DNA of 64,000 nt, from the NCBI RefSeq assembly GCF_015999265.1, contig NZ_JAEAGR010000005.1:62001-126000 (forward strand). The letters are read 5' to 3'. Positions 46,026 to 55,669 of this stretch are shown here, one piece after another (position 1 is the first letter of the stretch; every line of letters begins with the position of its first letter). The translations under genes and the position numbers were made by a program. This DNA is from Mobilitalea sibirica (GTDB taxonomy: Bacteria; Bacillota; Clostridia; Lachnospirales; Lachnospiraceae). Below the pieces are notes generated by a model, which ran no database searches, was not told the origin of the DNA, and saw only the letters and a list, made by a program, of their open reading frames with translations.

Positions 46026-46532
46026 ATGAAGAGAATAGTATTGTCAATTCTAGTGGATAATACGGCAGGTGTACTGAGTCGTGTAGCGGGTCTGTTTAGC
46101 AGAAGAGGATATAATATTGACAGCTTAACTGTTGGTGAAACACAAAATCCTGCTATCTCAAGAATGACTGTTTTAGCACAAGGAGATGATCAAATTCTGG
46201 AACAGATCAGAAAGCAGCTTCAGAAATTGGAAGATGTAATTGAAATCATTGAATTGGTACCGGGTGAATCTGTAACGAGAGAATTGATTTTAGTGAAGGT
46301 CAATGTAGCACAGAAGGATCGGCAGGCAGTGATATCGATCGCAGATATTTTCCGCGCTAAGATAGTAGATGTAGCTATGGAATCTCTGATGATTGAACTT
46401 ACAGGAAATCAGGATAAAATTAATGCATTTATTAATCTGTTGGAGCCATATTCTATAAAGGAACTGGTTCGAACAGGTATCACCGGTTTACCTAGAGGAT
46501 CTGGTGATATCGCTGATTATATTGATGATTGA
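46026..46532 (+). CDS. ilvN: Acetolactate synthase small (regulatory) subunit
   Basis: The 168-residue regulatory partner of acetolactate synthase, first enzyme of valine, leucine and isoleucine synthesis. The N-terminal ACT domain (about 1-75) shows LVDNTAGVLSRVAGLFSRRGYNIDSL-type sequence, including the valine-sensing NTAGVLSRVAGLF, and the C-terminal domain has KIVDVAMESLMIELTG. Length and motifs match the IlvH/IlvN group of Firmicutes. AGAGGAGAATGCT lies before the ATG. The catalytic subunit ilvB, usually directly upstream, is absent; the neighbours are a glycosyltransferase and ilvC. Confidence 0.95.
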   Translation: MKRIVLSILVDNTAGVLSRVAGLFSRRGYNIDSLTVGETQNPAISRMTVLAQGDDQILEQIRKQLQKLEDVIEIIELVPGESVTRELILVKVNVAQKDRQAVISIADIFRAKIVDVAMESLMIELTGNQDKINAFINLLEPYSIKELVRTGITGLPRGSGDIADYIDD

Positions 46533-46672
46533 GAGCATAATCATTACCGACATATTGAGATATTAAGATGATGGATACGATGCAATTCACTAGTTAGCTA
46601 TGTAAGAGAAATAAACGTATAAATCAAAAGTTGATATGTTTGTTGTATAAAAACGAAGAGAAATCTTCCTAA

Positions 46673-47764
<1,092 letters not shown>

Positions 47765-47826
47765 GAATCTCATAATAGTATTCAACCTGATTAATATATT
47801 AATATCAGTTGATTCAAATTTAAAAT

Positions 47827-47900
47827 AGAGAAGGTACAGATTAAAGCTGCTTATGCTGATTGAAAGCATAAGAAAGTTTATTCTGTACCTTCTCTTTTTC
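47827..47900 (+). terminator. Terminator of ilvC
   Basis: A 14-bp perfect stem (47827-47840, AGAGAAGGTACAGA, with 47882-47895), an inner CTTATGCT/AGCATAAG hairpin, and a T-rich tail. Confidence 0.9.
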
Positions 47901-48428
47901 TCATCAATGAGATCATAAGAGGAACCAATAGGCTGCCGGATCATATACTTATTAATTAACAATAGGATGATTCCATAGGGAAGAGTAATATAGTAGTTAC
48001 CTCTATGTATTATTTATATGGTTGACTGCACTGATAACTATAACGATTATTATGTTTTTGGTTATGAAACTCAATATAAGTAAAAAGAAATTAATAATAT
48101 TGTAACAATTAATTAAAAATATTGAAACATAATTAAGGGTATAAATCAGCCGTAAAATCCATCGTTTTTCCCATAGCCCGTAACGAAATAAATCTTTGTA
48201 TAAATACGTGTAACCTATGTAATACAAGGGTTATATAGAAATCAGCGTATTTAGAAGTTGGATATTTAATGTAAAAAATTTAGAACTTTATTACATAATT
48301 TCAGGAATATAATAACACAAATGTTACAAGAGTTGTGAAATCCACCAGTATCTAACTATTGAACCCCTAAGCCGTATGTGATAGTCTAAAGGAGCAGCAA
48401 GACAGATACCAATAAGGAGGTACAAACA
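47901..48428 (+). other. Leader and promoter region of the SCP/CAP gene
   Basis: About 530 bases without a gene. Near the end, nested helices can be drawn: GTATCT (48348-48353) with AGATAC (48404-48409), enclosing ACTAT (48355-48359) with ATAGT (48381-48385). The enclosed sequence includes AACCCCTAAGCCG and CTAAAGGAGCAGCAAGAC. It may be a structured RNA, but I could not match it to a known riboswitch. Confidence 0.4.
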
Positions 48429-49616
48429 TTGAAAAGATTAATCATAACATCTATATGTACACTGGCATTATCACTCTTCGGTACAATTGGAGCAAAACAA
48501 GATACGCAAGAAATAGTAAACGATATAAATACAAATAATGTAAATATAAATGAAATAGAAGAAACTACAGAAGTAGAAAATAAAGTTAATAAAATTACAG
48601 AGGTGGAAACAACTGTTTCCGATAATGCTAAAGTAGAAAAAGATATTGAGACAGTGGATAAGAAAGATACAGCAGAAGACGAAAAGAATGAAGTTCAGAT
48701 TAAGAACAATGAAGATAAAAAAGAAGTGAAAACAGAGAAGGTTAGTGATAACAGCAATAATAAAGTAGCACCTGTTCAGAAGAAAAAAGGGGTTACCGGT
48801 ACCAAGAAAGAGGCAGTAGAAGCAGAAGTTAAGAAAGCAGAAGCTCCTGTACAAAAAGCAGCTGTCAAAGAAACAGTTCCTCAGAAGACAAATGTGAATA
48901 CTAGCACAGTTAAGGATGATAATTTCGACTTAAAGAATGGACAAGTTATATTTAAGAATATTGATTTATCCAATTGTGAAACAACACAAGATGTTGTAAA
49001 TGAGCTACAGAAAAACGGTTATACCAATATTACTAACAAAAATATTCAAAACATCGATTCTTTAGAAGATATTTTAGCAACGCTTGAAAACAAAATTAAC
49101 AATCAAAAGTCTGCTGCAAAGACACCGGCGCCTACAAAAGCGCCCAGCTATACAGAGCCTAAGGCTCCGAACAAGGTAGATACAAAAATACCAAGCAATA
49201 CAGGTACTAAGACACCTACAAATACGAATGCTAATACAGGACTTAGCGCTTATGCAAATCAGGTTCTTCAATTAGTTAACCAGGAACGTGCAAAAGCAGG
49301 ATTATCCGCTTTCACTACAACCCCTGCACTAACAAATGCAGCGAATAAGCGTGCACAAGAAATCGTTCAGTCTTTCTCCCACACCAGACCTAACGGAACA
49401 TCCTTCTCAACAGCATTAAAAGAGTATGGAGTTTCTTACAGAACATCCGGTGAGAATATCGCATGGGGACAGAAATCAGCACAGGAAGTAGTAACCGGTT
49501 GGATGAATTCTCCCGGACACAGAGCGAATATCTTAAACGGTAACTTCAATAAGATTGGTATTGGTGTATATCAGTCCAATGGTAGATTATACTGGACACA
49601 GTTATTTACAAACTAA
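48429..49616 (+). CDS. Secreted SCP/CAP-domain protein with Lys/Glu-rich linker
   Basis: A 395-residue exported protein. A signal peptide (MKRLIITSICTLALSLFGTIGA) is followed by a long low-complexity region rich in Lys, Glu, Val, Asn and Thr (about 23-275), with a small folded island near 165-215 (DLKNGQVIFKNIDLSN). The C-terminal CAP domain (about 280-395) shows LQLVNQERAKAGLSAF, SFSHTRPNGTSF, GENIAWGQKSAQEVV, MNSPGHRANILNGNF and GVYQSNGRLYWTQLF, with the conserved His and Glu. This is the YkwD-like architecture of spore- and wall-associated proteins; function is not known. The start is TTG 48429, seven bases after AAGGAGG. Confidence 0.9.
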   Translation: MKRLIITSICTLALSLFGTIGAKQDTQEIVNDINTNNVNINEIEETTEVENKVNKITEVETTVSDNAKVEKDIETVDKKDTAEDEKNEVQIKNNEDKKEVKTEKVSDNSNNKVAPVQKKKGVTGTKKEAVEAEVKKAEAPVQKAAVKETVPQKTNVNTSTVKDDNFDLKNGQVIFKNIDLSNCETTQDVVNELQKNGYTNITNKNIQNIDSLEDILATLENKINNQKSAAKTPAPTKAPSYTEPKAPNKVDTKIPSNTGTKTPTNTNANTGLSAYANQVLQLVNQERAKAGLSAFTTTPALTNAANKRAQEIVQSFSHTRPNGTSFSTALKEYGVSYRTSGENIAWGQKSAQEVVTGWMNSPGHRANILNGNFNKIGIGVYQSNGRLYWTQLFTN

Positions 49617-49648
49617 TTCTTAGTAAGGATTGATATAAAATAATTATC

Positions 49649-49684
49649 GAACAGGGACAAGTGGATTACCACTTGTCCTTGTTC
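49649..49684 (+). terminator. Stem-loop after the SCP/CAP gene
   Basis: GAACAGGGACAAGTGG pairs with CCACTTGTCCTTGTTC (49649-49684), with one mismatch. The T run is missing, so termination may rely on stem strength. Bases 49685-50004 hold no gene that I can support, only AT-rich promoter DNA. Confidence 0.7.
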
Positions 49685-50004
49685 ATATAAAGCGTAGAGA
49701 TATTACTAACATATTGTGATGCTATTGCTATAATAAGATATTTTTCCTATGGAATTTGTCATGACCCGCGTAAAATCTCCATACAATTGACATCGGAGAA
49801 ATTCGCATAGCTTATTTCTTAGAGTTATATAATACATGACAAGAGATACTGCTTGTCGGTTCATCTTATTTCTACATTTAATTGTATGAATCATTTTTAT
49901 ATTGAAATGAAAAAGATAGTACAATCTATGACTAGATTATGTTATAATACAAAATAATACATATAACATATTTATTAGCATAAAGTTTACTGGAGGTACT
50001 TCAT

Positions 50005-50994
50005 ATGAAGAAAATTAGAATTGGTATTGTAGGTTATGGTAATTTAGGTAAGAGTACGGAAGCTGGAATTCGTCAGAATCCTGACATGGAATTAGTTGGG
50101 GTTTTTACAAGACGTAATCCAAATTCTATTCACCTTTTAACTGAAGGTGTAAAAGCTTATCATATAGAGGATGCGGCTAACATGACAGATCAGATTGATG
50201 TTATGGTACTCTGTGGAGGAAGTATGTCTGATCTGCCGGAACAGGGACCGGAGTTTGCCGGAATGTTTAATACAGTGGATGGTTATGATACCCATGCTAA
50301 GATTCCTGAGTATTTTGATGCTGTTGATAAGAAAGCAAAGTCATCGAAAAAGATAGGTATCATCTCCGGTGGCTGGGATCCCGGAATGTTTTCATTAAAT
50401 CGATTGTATGCTGAGGCAATCTTACCGGAAGGTAAAAATTATACCTTCTGGGGAAAAGGAGTAAGTCAGGGCCATTCCGATGCAATCCGCCGGGTAGAGG
50501 GGGTACGGAATGCCAAGCAGTATACCATCCCTGTGGAAGAAGCGATGGAAAGGGTAAGAAAGGGTGAAACACCGGAATTCACAACGAGAGAAAAGCATCT
50601 TAGAGAATGCTTTGTCGTAGCAGAAGCCGGAGCGGATCTGCAAAAAATTGAGCATGAGATAAAATCAATGCCGAATTATTTCGCCGACTATGATACCATC
50701 GTGCATTTTATCACAGAAGAAGAACTTGAAAGAGATCATCAGGGAATTCCGCACGGTGGTTTTGTATTCCAAAGTGGTAAAACAGGCTTTCATAACGAGA
50801 GCTCTCATATTATCGAATATAGCCTAAAACTAGATTCTAATCCTGATTTTACGGCTAATGTATTATTGGCTTATGCAAGAGCAGCCTATCGATTAAACCA
50901 AGAAGGTCAAACCGGTGCCAGATCCGTATTTGACATCGCGCCGGCGTATCTCTCAATCAAATCCGGCGAGGAGTTAAGAAGAACGTTATTATAA
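50005..50994 (+). CDS. ddh: meso-Diaminopimelate D-dehydrogenase
   Basis: NADPH enzyme that makes meso-diaminopimelate directly from tetrahydrodipicolinate, giving a one-step branch to lysine and peptidoglycan. The 329-residue protein starts MKKIRIGIVGYGNLGKSTE (Rossmann) and continues VGVFTRRNP, MVLCGGSMSDLPEQGP, SGGWDPGMFSLNRLY and GKGVSQGHSDAIRR, all diagnostic of Ddh. The length fits the family (about 326). TGGAGGTAC precedes the ATG. No other lysine gene is adjacent; the SCP protein and a lytic transglycosylase on either side are also cell-wall related. Confidence 0.97.
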   Translation: MKKIRIGIVGYGNLGKSTEAGIRQNPDMELVGVFTRRNPNSIHLLTEGVKAYHIEDAANMTDQIDVMVLCGGSMSDLPEQGPEFAGMFNTVDGYDTHAKIPEYFDAVDKKAKSSKKIGIISGGWDPGMFSLNRLYAEAILPEGKNYTFWGKGVSQGHSDAIRRVEGVRNAKQYTIPVEEAMERVRKGETPEFTTREKHLRECFVVAEAGADLQKIEHEIKSMPNYFADYDTIVHFITEEELERDHQGIPHGGFVFQSGKTGFHNESSHIIEYSLKLDSNPDFTANVLLAYARAAYRLNQEGQTGARSVFDIAPAYLSIKSGEELRRTLL

Positions 50995-51002
50995 AAAGAG
51001 AT

Positions 51003-51143
51003 ATGATAGGTGGAGATTTCATCAACAAAGATATCATCAACAAAGATTCCATTAACACAGATTCCATCAAGTACACATATACTCTGACTAGGATTGGTGC
51101 TTATATAGACCGGAGTGTAGTTAAATCAACTCATAGCAATTAA
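51003..51143 (+). CDS. Possible 46-residue protein with DxINK-type pentapeptide repeats
   Basis: The short ORF begins 9 bases after ddh. A 15-base tandem repeat, four copies at 51019-51078 with increasing divergence, encodes DFINK-DIINK-DSINT-DSIKY in frame. The rest is YTYTLTRIGAY and a basic end. The ribosome site is weak (AAAGAG), and it may be a simple DNA repeat that happens to stay open. I keep it as a low-confidence gene because the repeat unit is a multiple of three and in frame. Confidence 0.3.
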   Translation: MIGGDFINKDIINKDSINTDSIKYTYTLTRIGAYIDRSVVKSTHSN

Positions 51144-51292
51144 CGTATAATAAATGGATGCATAATAAATCAACGGAAAATAAATCGAGTATATATTAGC
51201 TATACATCGGTGTTTAATTCAATATTAACTTTTTGATAAGGATGATATAACGGTATTTCCGTTATGCTTTTAGAAACATACGGAGGAATTCA

Positions 51293-52003
51293 ATGTCAGA
51301 AGTGAACGCGGTATCTAATATAGAACAAAAGAATAGTTATGGAACAAATGCTGTTAAAGTAAAAGGAAATAACAATCCGGATTTCTCTTCCTATATGAAA
51401 GAGACGAAGTCTTTGGATGATATTTTTGAAGAAGCGGCAAAAAAATATAATGTATCGGTAAATTTGTTAAAAGCAATTGGAAAAGCGGAATCTGATTTTA
51501 GACCGGAGGCCGTATCCAGAAGCGGAGCTCAGGGTATCATGCAATTAATGCCTAAGACAGCAGCTTATCTAGGAGTAAAGGATTCTTTTGATCCGGAGCA
51601 GAATATTATGGGTGGTGCTAAGTATATCAAGGAATTACTGGATAAATACGATGGAGATACAAACTTAGCTTTAGCAGCTTATAATGCCGGTATGGGTAAT
51701 GTGAGAAAATACGGTGGGATTCCCCCTTTTGAAGAAACTCAAAACTATGTGGTTAAAGTAAATAAATTCATGAAGCAGGAACTGAATACCGGTAACGTTA
51801 CCGTAACGAAGTCTACTCCGATGGTAACTGCACCGACCATAAATTATACTTATCAGCCTGTGAAAGCAGCTCCGATTGTCTCAAATCAGGATGTATCCGT
51901 ATTAGTAGAATCCATCTTTTCCTATGAGGATTACCTTAAGTTTTTAGATATCCTTCTGGATATGGATACTGATAAGGAAAACGAAGAAGCTAAAGAAAAC
52001 TGA
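51293..52003 (+). CDS. Lytic transglycosylase (SLT domain), no signal peptide
   Basis: A 236-residue protein that should cleave peptidoglycan glycan strands to 1,6-anhydro-muropeptides. The SLT domain (about 42-165) has the catalytic Glu in AIGKAESDFRPEAVS, then SGAQGIMQLMPKTA, NIMGGAKYIKELL and LALAAYNAGMGNVRKYGGIPP. The N-terminus MSEVNAVSNIEQKNS is polar, with no signal peptide or membrane helix, and the C-terminus (about 195-236) is acidic. CwlQ-like Bacillus proteins show a similar leaderless form. Export may use another route, such as the flagellar apparatus, but no flagellar gene is here. CGGAGGAATTCA precedes the ATG. Confidence 0.9.
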   Translation: MSEVNAVSNIEQKNSYGTNAVKVKGNNNPDFSSYMKETKSLDDIFEEAAKKYNVSVNLLKAIGKAESDFRPEAVSRSGAQGIMQLMPKTAAYLGVKDSFDPEQNIMGGAKYIKELLDKYDGDTNLALAAYNAGMGNVRKYGGIPPFEETQNYVVKVNKFMKQELNTGNVTVTKSTPMVTAPTINYTYQPVKAAPIVSNQDVSVLVESIFSYEDYLKFLDILLDMDTDKENEEAKEN

Positions 52004-52013
52004 GGTTTCGGTG

Positions 52014-52042
52014 TTGACATACTTAGGTTTCAATGCTAGAAT
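52014..52042 (+). promoter_or_regulatory. Promoter of the ABC-F leader
   Basis: TTGACA (52014-52019), a 17-bp spacer and TAGAAT (52037-52042), starting 11 bases after the lytic transglycosylase stop codon. Transcription should begin near 52049. Confidence 0.85.
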
Positions 52043-52076
52043 AAGCAAAAATATATTTATAAAGTGAGGGTAAAGG

Positions 52077-52097
52077 ATGTTTAAAATTTCTTGCTAA
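52077..52097 (+). CDS. Leader peptide MFKISC of the ABC-F attenuator
   Basis: A six-codon ORF, ATG to TAA, in the leader RNA, with GAGGGTAAAGG directly upstream. It overlaps block 1 of the attenuator, so ribosome position on it would decide the RNA fold. Short leader peptides of this kind control known antibiotic-resistance ABC-F and erm genes. Its exact stalling residue cannot be read. Confidence 0.65.
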   Translation: MFKISC

Positions 52098-52292
52098 TAA
52101 GTAATTGAATATGCATTATTACAAGCTAATTGTTAGCTTTGTTTTATTGCGGGCAAGAAATTATCATTCAAATTCTGATTATAAGTGCAGTTAGGAACCT
52201 AATTTATGATTATAATGGTGGAAGCTCTATTGTAATCACCAAAATATAAGCTTCCTATATGATTAGGTTTCATAAATTATGAAAGCAAACGT

Positions 52293-52327
52293 AACCACAA
52301 GAAGGATAATTTCTTGTGGTTTTTTTG
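52293..52327 (+). terminator. Attenuator terminator before the ABC-F gene
   Basis: AACCACAAGAA pairs with TTCTTGTGGTT, followed by T residues. It lies 87 bases upstream of the ABC-F start and inside its transcript. Confidence 0.9.
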
Positions 52328-52413
52328 TGTTCATGAAATAGTGTGGTGTGAAATCCGCTGAAAGGTACTACAGAAACAATACTTGTGGCTACGTTAAGAA
52401 GGAGGATGATATT

Positions 52414-54003
52414 ATGTCGCAGATTGCGGTAAATGATTTAACCTTTAGCTATGATACAGTGTATGATAATATATTTGAACATGTCAGCTTTCAGATTGAT
52501 ACGGATTGGAAGCTTGGTTTTATCGGAAGGAATGGAAGAGGGAAGACAACCTTTCTAAACCTTTTATTGGGTAAATATGATTACCAGGGAAGCATCAGTA
52601 CTTCCATAGAGTTTGATTACTTTCCCTTTGAGGTAACAGATGACGATAAAAGTTCTATGGAGGTTATGAAAGAGATTATTGCTCCGTTTCAGGACTGGGA
52701 AAGGGAGATGGAGCTATGCCTGAAGGCTCAAGAGAATGATCGGGATGTAACCTTAGGACTAAACCGCTATGGAGAGCTTCAGGAGCTATATCAAAAGCAT
52801 GACGGTTATATTATTGAAGAGCTGATTGACAAAGAAATCGCTAAGCTTTCGATGGACCCTTCGGTACTTCACAGACCGTTTTCTACCTTAAGCTTTGGGG
52901 AACGGACTAAGATTATGCTGGGAGCCTTATTCTTAAAGAAGAATCGTTTTTTATTGATTGATGAACCTACGAATCATCTGGATATGGAAGGCAGGGAGAC
53001 TTTGGCGCAATATCTTCAGACAAAAAAGGGTTTTATACTGGTATCCCATGACCGGGCTTTTTTAGATCAATGTATTGATCATGTACTTTCCATTAATCTT
53101 AATAACATCGAAGTACAAAAGGGCAATTTCTCTTCCTGGCATGAGAACAAAGAGTTGCAGGAGCGCTATGAATTAGAGCAAAATGAGCAGTTGAAGAAGG
53201 AGATAGCAATTTTAAATGATGCTGCAAAAAGGGCCATGGGCTGGGCAGATCAGGTGGAAGCTTCCAAAATAGGTACCCATTCGGCTGATCGGGGAGCCAT
53301 AGGGCATAAAGCGGCAAAGATGATGAAAAGGGCGAAATCAATTGAAAGCAGAAAACTCAAAGCAATAGATGACAAGAAGGATCTTCTCAAAAATATAGAG
53401 CATGCTGATCCGCTTAAGATGAATGTCATGAAGTTTCATAAAAAGCGTTTTATAGAGGCTGAGGACTTATCTTTATTTTACGTTGAAAGAGAAGTGGCTT
53501 CCAACATCAGCTTCTCATTAAACAGCGGTGAGCGGATTGCAGTCAGAGGAAAGAACGGTTCGGGCAAATCCACACTATTTAAACTTCTATTAGGAGAAGA
53601 TATCTCATATAGGGGTAAGCTGCATCTGGCAACCGGATTAAAAATCTCTTATATATCTCAGGATACTTCCTGCCTTGCAGGAAGTCTTAAGGATTTTGCC
53701 ATTACCTATGGACTGGATGAAACAATCTTTAAAACGGTATTAAGACAGTTGGATTTTTCGAGAAATCAATTTGAGAAAGATATTAAGGATTTTAGTGGGG
53801 GACAAAAGAAGAAGGTATTGCTGGCTAAGAGTCTGGCAGAGCCGGCCCATGTATTTCTATGGGATGAACCACTTAACTTTATTGATGTTCTCTCTAGGGT
53901 GCAGATAGAAGAATTGATTTTAAATTATCAGCCAACGATTGTTTTCGTAGAGCATGATAAGGTGTTTACGGATAAAATCAAGACAAAGGAAATTAGATTA
54001 TAA
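52414..54003 (+). CDS. ABC-F ribosomal protection protein (Vga/Lsa/VmlR-like)
   Basis: A 529-residue ABC-F ATPase with two nucleotide-binding domains and no membrane part. Such proteins enter the ribosomal E site and displace antibiotics from the peptidyl transferase centre. Domain 1 has Walker A GRNGRGKT, signature LSFGERTKI and LLIDEPTNHLDMEG; domain 2 has GKNGSGKST, FSGGQKKKV and FLWDEPLNFIDV. The WDEPLN form of the second Walker B is typical of resistance-type members such as Vga and Lsa. The interdomain linker (about 225-335) is long and helical. I start at ATG 52414 after AAGGAGGATG; the ATG 22 codons upstream lacks a site. The upstream attenuator supports drug-induced expression. Confidence 0.9.
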   Translation: MSQIAVNDLTFSYDTVYDNIFEHVSFQIDTDWKLGFIGRNGRGKTTFLNLLLGKYDYQGSISTSIEFDYFPFEVTDDDKSSMEVMKEIIAPFQDWEREMELCLKAQENDRDVTLGLNRYGELQELYQKHDGYIIEELIDKEIAKLSMDPSVLHRPFSTLSFGERTKIMLGALFLKKNRFLLIDEPTNHLDMEGRETLAQYLQTKKGFILVSHDRAFLDQCIDHVLSINLNNIEVQKGNFSSWHENKELQERYELEQNEQLKKEIAILNDAAKRAMGWADQVEASKIGTHSADRGAIGHKAAKMMKRAKSIESRKLKAIDDKKDLLKNIEHADPLKMNVMKFHKKRFIEAEDLSLFYVEREVASNISFSLNSGERIAVRGKNGSGKSTLFKLLLGEDISYRGKLHLATGLKISYISQDTSCLAGSLKDFAITYGLDETIFKTVLRQLDFSRNQFEKDIKDFSGGQKKKVLLAKSLAEPAHVFLWDEPLNFIDVLSRVQIEELILNYQPTIVFVEHDKVFTDKIKTKEIRL

Positions 54004-54208
54004 CTTTTACAGGAAAGCTAAGTGCAAGGAAATTGTTGCTTAATATTAGTTTTACTGTTACTATAGATATAACATTATGATAAAAATATCCATGGTGACT
54101 CAAAAAGATATTTCGTTTGACTTCGAATGATGATATGGATTTTGACAGGATATATGATATGCTGGTCATAATGATGTAAACGAACTACACGGAGTAAAGG
54201 AGTTATAA

Positions 54209-54739
54209 ATGGGTCGAATTTTTATTGGGTTTTTATTTGTGTTTTTGAATTTTAATTTTAATTTGAATGCTTCAACGATAGGCCTTATTCCGGATTTTAT
54301 CGGATATATATTGATACACAAAGGGCTTTATGAATTAAGTTTGCGTAGTCAATGGTTTGGCAAAGTGAAACCTTATGTAAGGTGTATGGTCTTATTTACT
54401 GCTGTTATATATGTTTTTGATTTACTAGGGATTAGTGTATCCATGGGGTATCTGTCATTATTTCTTGGACTTGTATCAACAATCATCTCGCTGTATATAA
54501 CCTATAGTATCGTTATGGGTATTCAGGACATGGAAAAGATATATCAGTGGAAACTGAAGGCTGAAACATTGTTTATGGTATGGAAACTGATTGCAATTTG
54601 TTCCTTTTTGACCTACCTGGCTCTGATTGCTCCTTTGCTGGGATTTATGGGTATGGTAGCCGGATTTATCTTTCATATTGTATTTTTATATTACTTTAAT
54701 ATATCAAAAGGTATGTATGAAAGTCAGGTAAACTCCTAG
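54209..54739 (+). CDS. Integral membrane protein similar to the one in the methionine operon
   Basis: A 176-residue protein of unknown function with about five predicted membrane helices. Its first 45 residues, with LIPDFIGYILIHKGLYEL, match the pattern VIPDLLGYLFIFIGCFLL of the protein at 40.4 kb, so the two probably belong to one family. The remaining helices contain ITYSIVMGIQDMEKIY and IVFLYYFNISKGMYE. AAAGGAG precedes the ATG. It lies 205 bases after the ABC-F gene on the same strand and 57 bases before the VOC gene. Its presence in a different context argues against a role specific to methionine. Confidence 0.75.
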   Translation: MGRIFIGFLFVFLNFNFNLNASTIGLIPDFIGYILIHKGLYELSLRSQWFGKVKPYVRCMVLFTAVIYVFDLLGISVSMGYLSLFLGLVSTIISLYITYSIVMGIQDMEKIYQWKLKAETLFMVWKLIAICSFLTYLALIAPLLGFMGMVAGFIFHIVFLYYFNISKGMYESQVNS

Positions 54740-54796
54740 TTACCATAGGATTGTATGAAAGTTTATGTTTCCTATTTAGAGCAAGGAGGAGAGCAA

Positions 54797-55270
54797 ATGC
54801 TTCGTTATGTGCATACGAATATTATTGCGAAAGACAGTAAGAAAGTAATTGGATTTTATAAAGAAGTGTTTCAATGTAAGAGCATAGGGCAAACCAGAGA
54901 CCTAAAAGGCGAATGGCTTGATCGATTGACTGGAGTAAAGAATGCACATATCATAGGAGAACATTTATGCTTACCGGGATATAAGGACGGTTACCCTACG
55001 CTTGAGATATTTTCTTATGATGAAATGAGAGTTTCTATTAGAAAAGAAATTAATCAAAGCGGATTTGCTCATCTAGCTTTTGAAGTAGATAATGTGAAGG
55101 AAATGTTACAAAGGATAAAAGATGCTGGAGGAGGACAGATCGGAGAAGTCGTAACTACGAAATTCGAGGATGGAAGATCTGCTGAATTTGTTTATGCTAC
55201 AGATCCGGAGGGTAATATTGTGGAGCTACAATGCTGGAGTAAAAAATCTGAATATAAAGCTGCCAAATAG
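54797..55270 (+). CDS. VOC-superfamily (glyoxalase-like) protein
   Basis: A 157-residue vicinal-oxygen-chelate fold protein. It begins YVHTNIIAKDSKKVIGFYKE with the usual metal-ligand His, then HLAFEVDNVKEML with a second His, and ends VYATDPEGNIVELQCWSK with the conserved Glu. These are the three metal ligands of glyoxalase-type proteins. The family includes lactoylglutathione lyases, dioxygenases and fosfomycin or bleomycin resistance proteins, and the substrate cannot be read. The start is ATG 54797, with AAGGAGGAG upstream; an earlier in-frame ATG at 54755 precedes that site. It may be co-transcribed with the membrane protein before it. Confidence 0.9.
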   Translation: MLRYVHTNIIAKDSKKVIGFYKEVFQCKSIGQTRDLKGEWLDRLTGVKNAHIIGEHLCLPGYKDGYPTLEIFSYDEMRVSIRKEINQSGFAHLAFEVDNVKEMLQRIKDAGGGQIGEVVTTKFEDGRSAEFVYATDPEGNIVELQCWSKKSEYKAAK

Positions 55271-55383
55271 ATATTAACTCGAGAATAAAAATAGGATTTT
55301 AAATATGACATACAGATGTCTATTTATCTTTGTTATGATAATAATACATCAAACAGATGTAATCAAGAATGGAGGTAAATAAG

Positions 55384-55653
55384 ATGGAGAATATGAAATT
55401 ATGCCAAAGCTGTGGTATGCCTCTTGGCGATACGGATGAATTGTACGGAACGGATGCGGATGGAAGCAAGAACTCAGATTACTGTGTATATTGTTTTAAG
55501 GATGGGGCTTTCACATCGGATATGAGCATGGATGAAATGATAGACTTCTGTGTTCCTCATATGGTATCCGGCAATGAAGGAATGTCAGAAGATACGGCAA
55601 GAAATACGATGCAGAAGTTTTTTCCTACATTAAAGCGTTGGAAGGCTAGTTAA
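55384..55653 (+). CDS. Putative zinc-ribbon protein
   Basis: An 89-residue protein of the putative zinc-ribbon family. It begins MENMKLCQSCGMPLGDTDEL, with the first Cys pair, and continues YCVYCFKDGAF with the second, together enough to bind one zinc. A helical C-terminal part (MSMDEMIDFCVPHMV, then MQKFFPTLKRWK) follows. The start is ATG 55384, nine bases after GGAGG; the ATG at 55369 overlaps that site. Members occur widely in Firmicutes without a known function. It is followed by a strong terminator and could be the last gene of the VOC transcript. Confidence 0.88.
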   Translation: MENMKLCQSCGMPLGDTDELYGTDADGSKNSDYCVYCFKDGAFTSDMSMDEMIDFCVPHMVSGNEGMSEDTARNTMQKFFPTLKRWKAS

Positions 55654-55669
55654 GAAAAGCAAATAAAAC

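Larger units (their letters stand above)
52049..52327 (+). promoter_or_regulatory. Transcription attenuator leader of the ABC-F gene
   Basis: Four pairing blocks are visible. Block 1, AATTTCTTGC (52085-52094), lies inside the leader ORF and pairs with block 2, GCAAGAAATT (52153-52162). Block 3, AACCACAAGAA (52293-52303), pairs with block 4 (52311-52321) as the terminator. Block 2 can also pair with AATTTCTTG at 52308-52316, which includes part of block 4. A ribosome stalled on the leader would mask block 1, free block 2 and break the terminator. Further hairpins lie between them (for example 52121-52141). Confidence 0.8.

Noticed and set aside
48300-48428. c-di-GMP or c-di-AMP riboswitch before the SCP gene
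   Set aside because: Some purine-rich words are suggestive, but the conserved aptamer cores of both classes are absent; kept only as an unassigned leader.
48471-48854. 127-codon antisense frame rich in Phe, Ile and Cys
   Set aside because: It is the mirror of the Lys/Glu-rich low-complexity part of the SCP gene.
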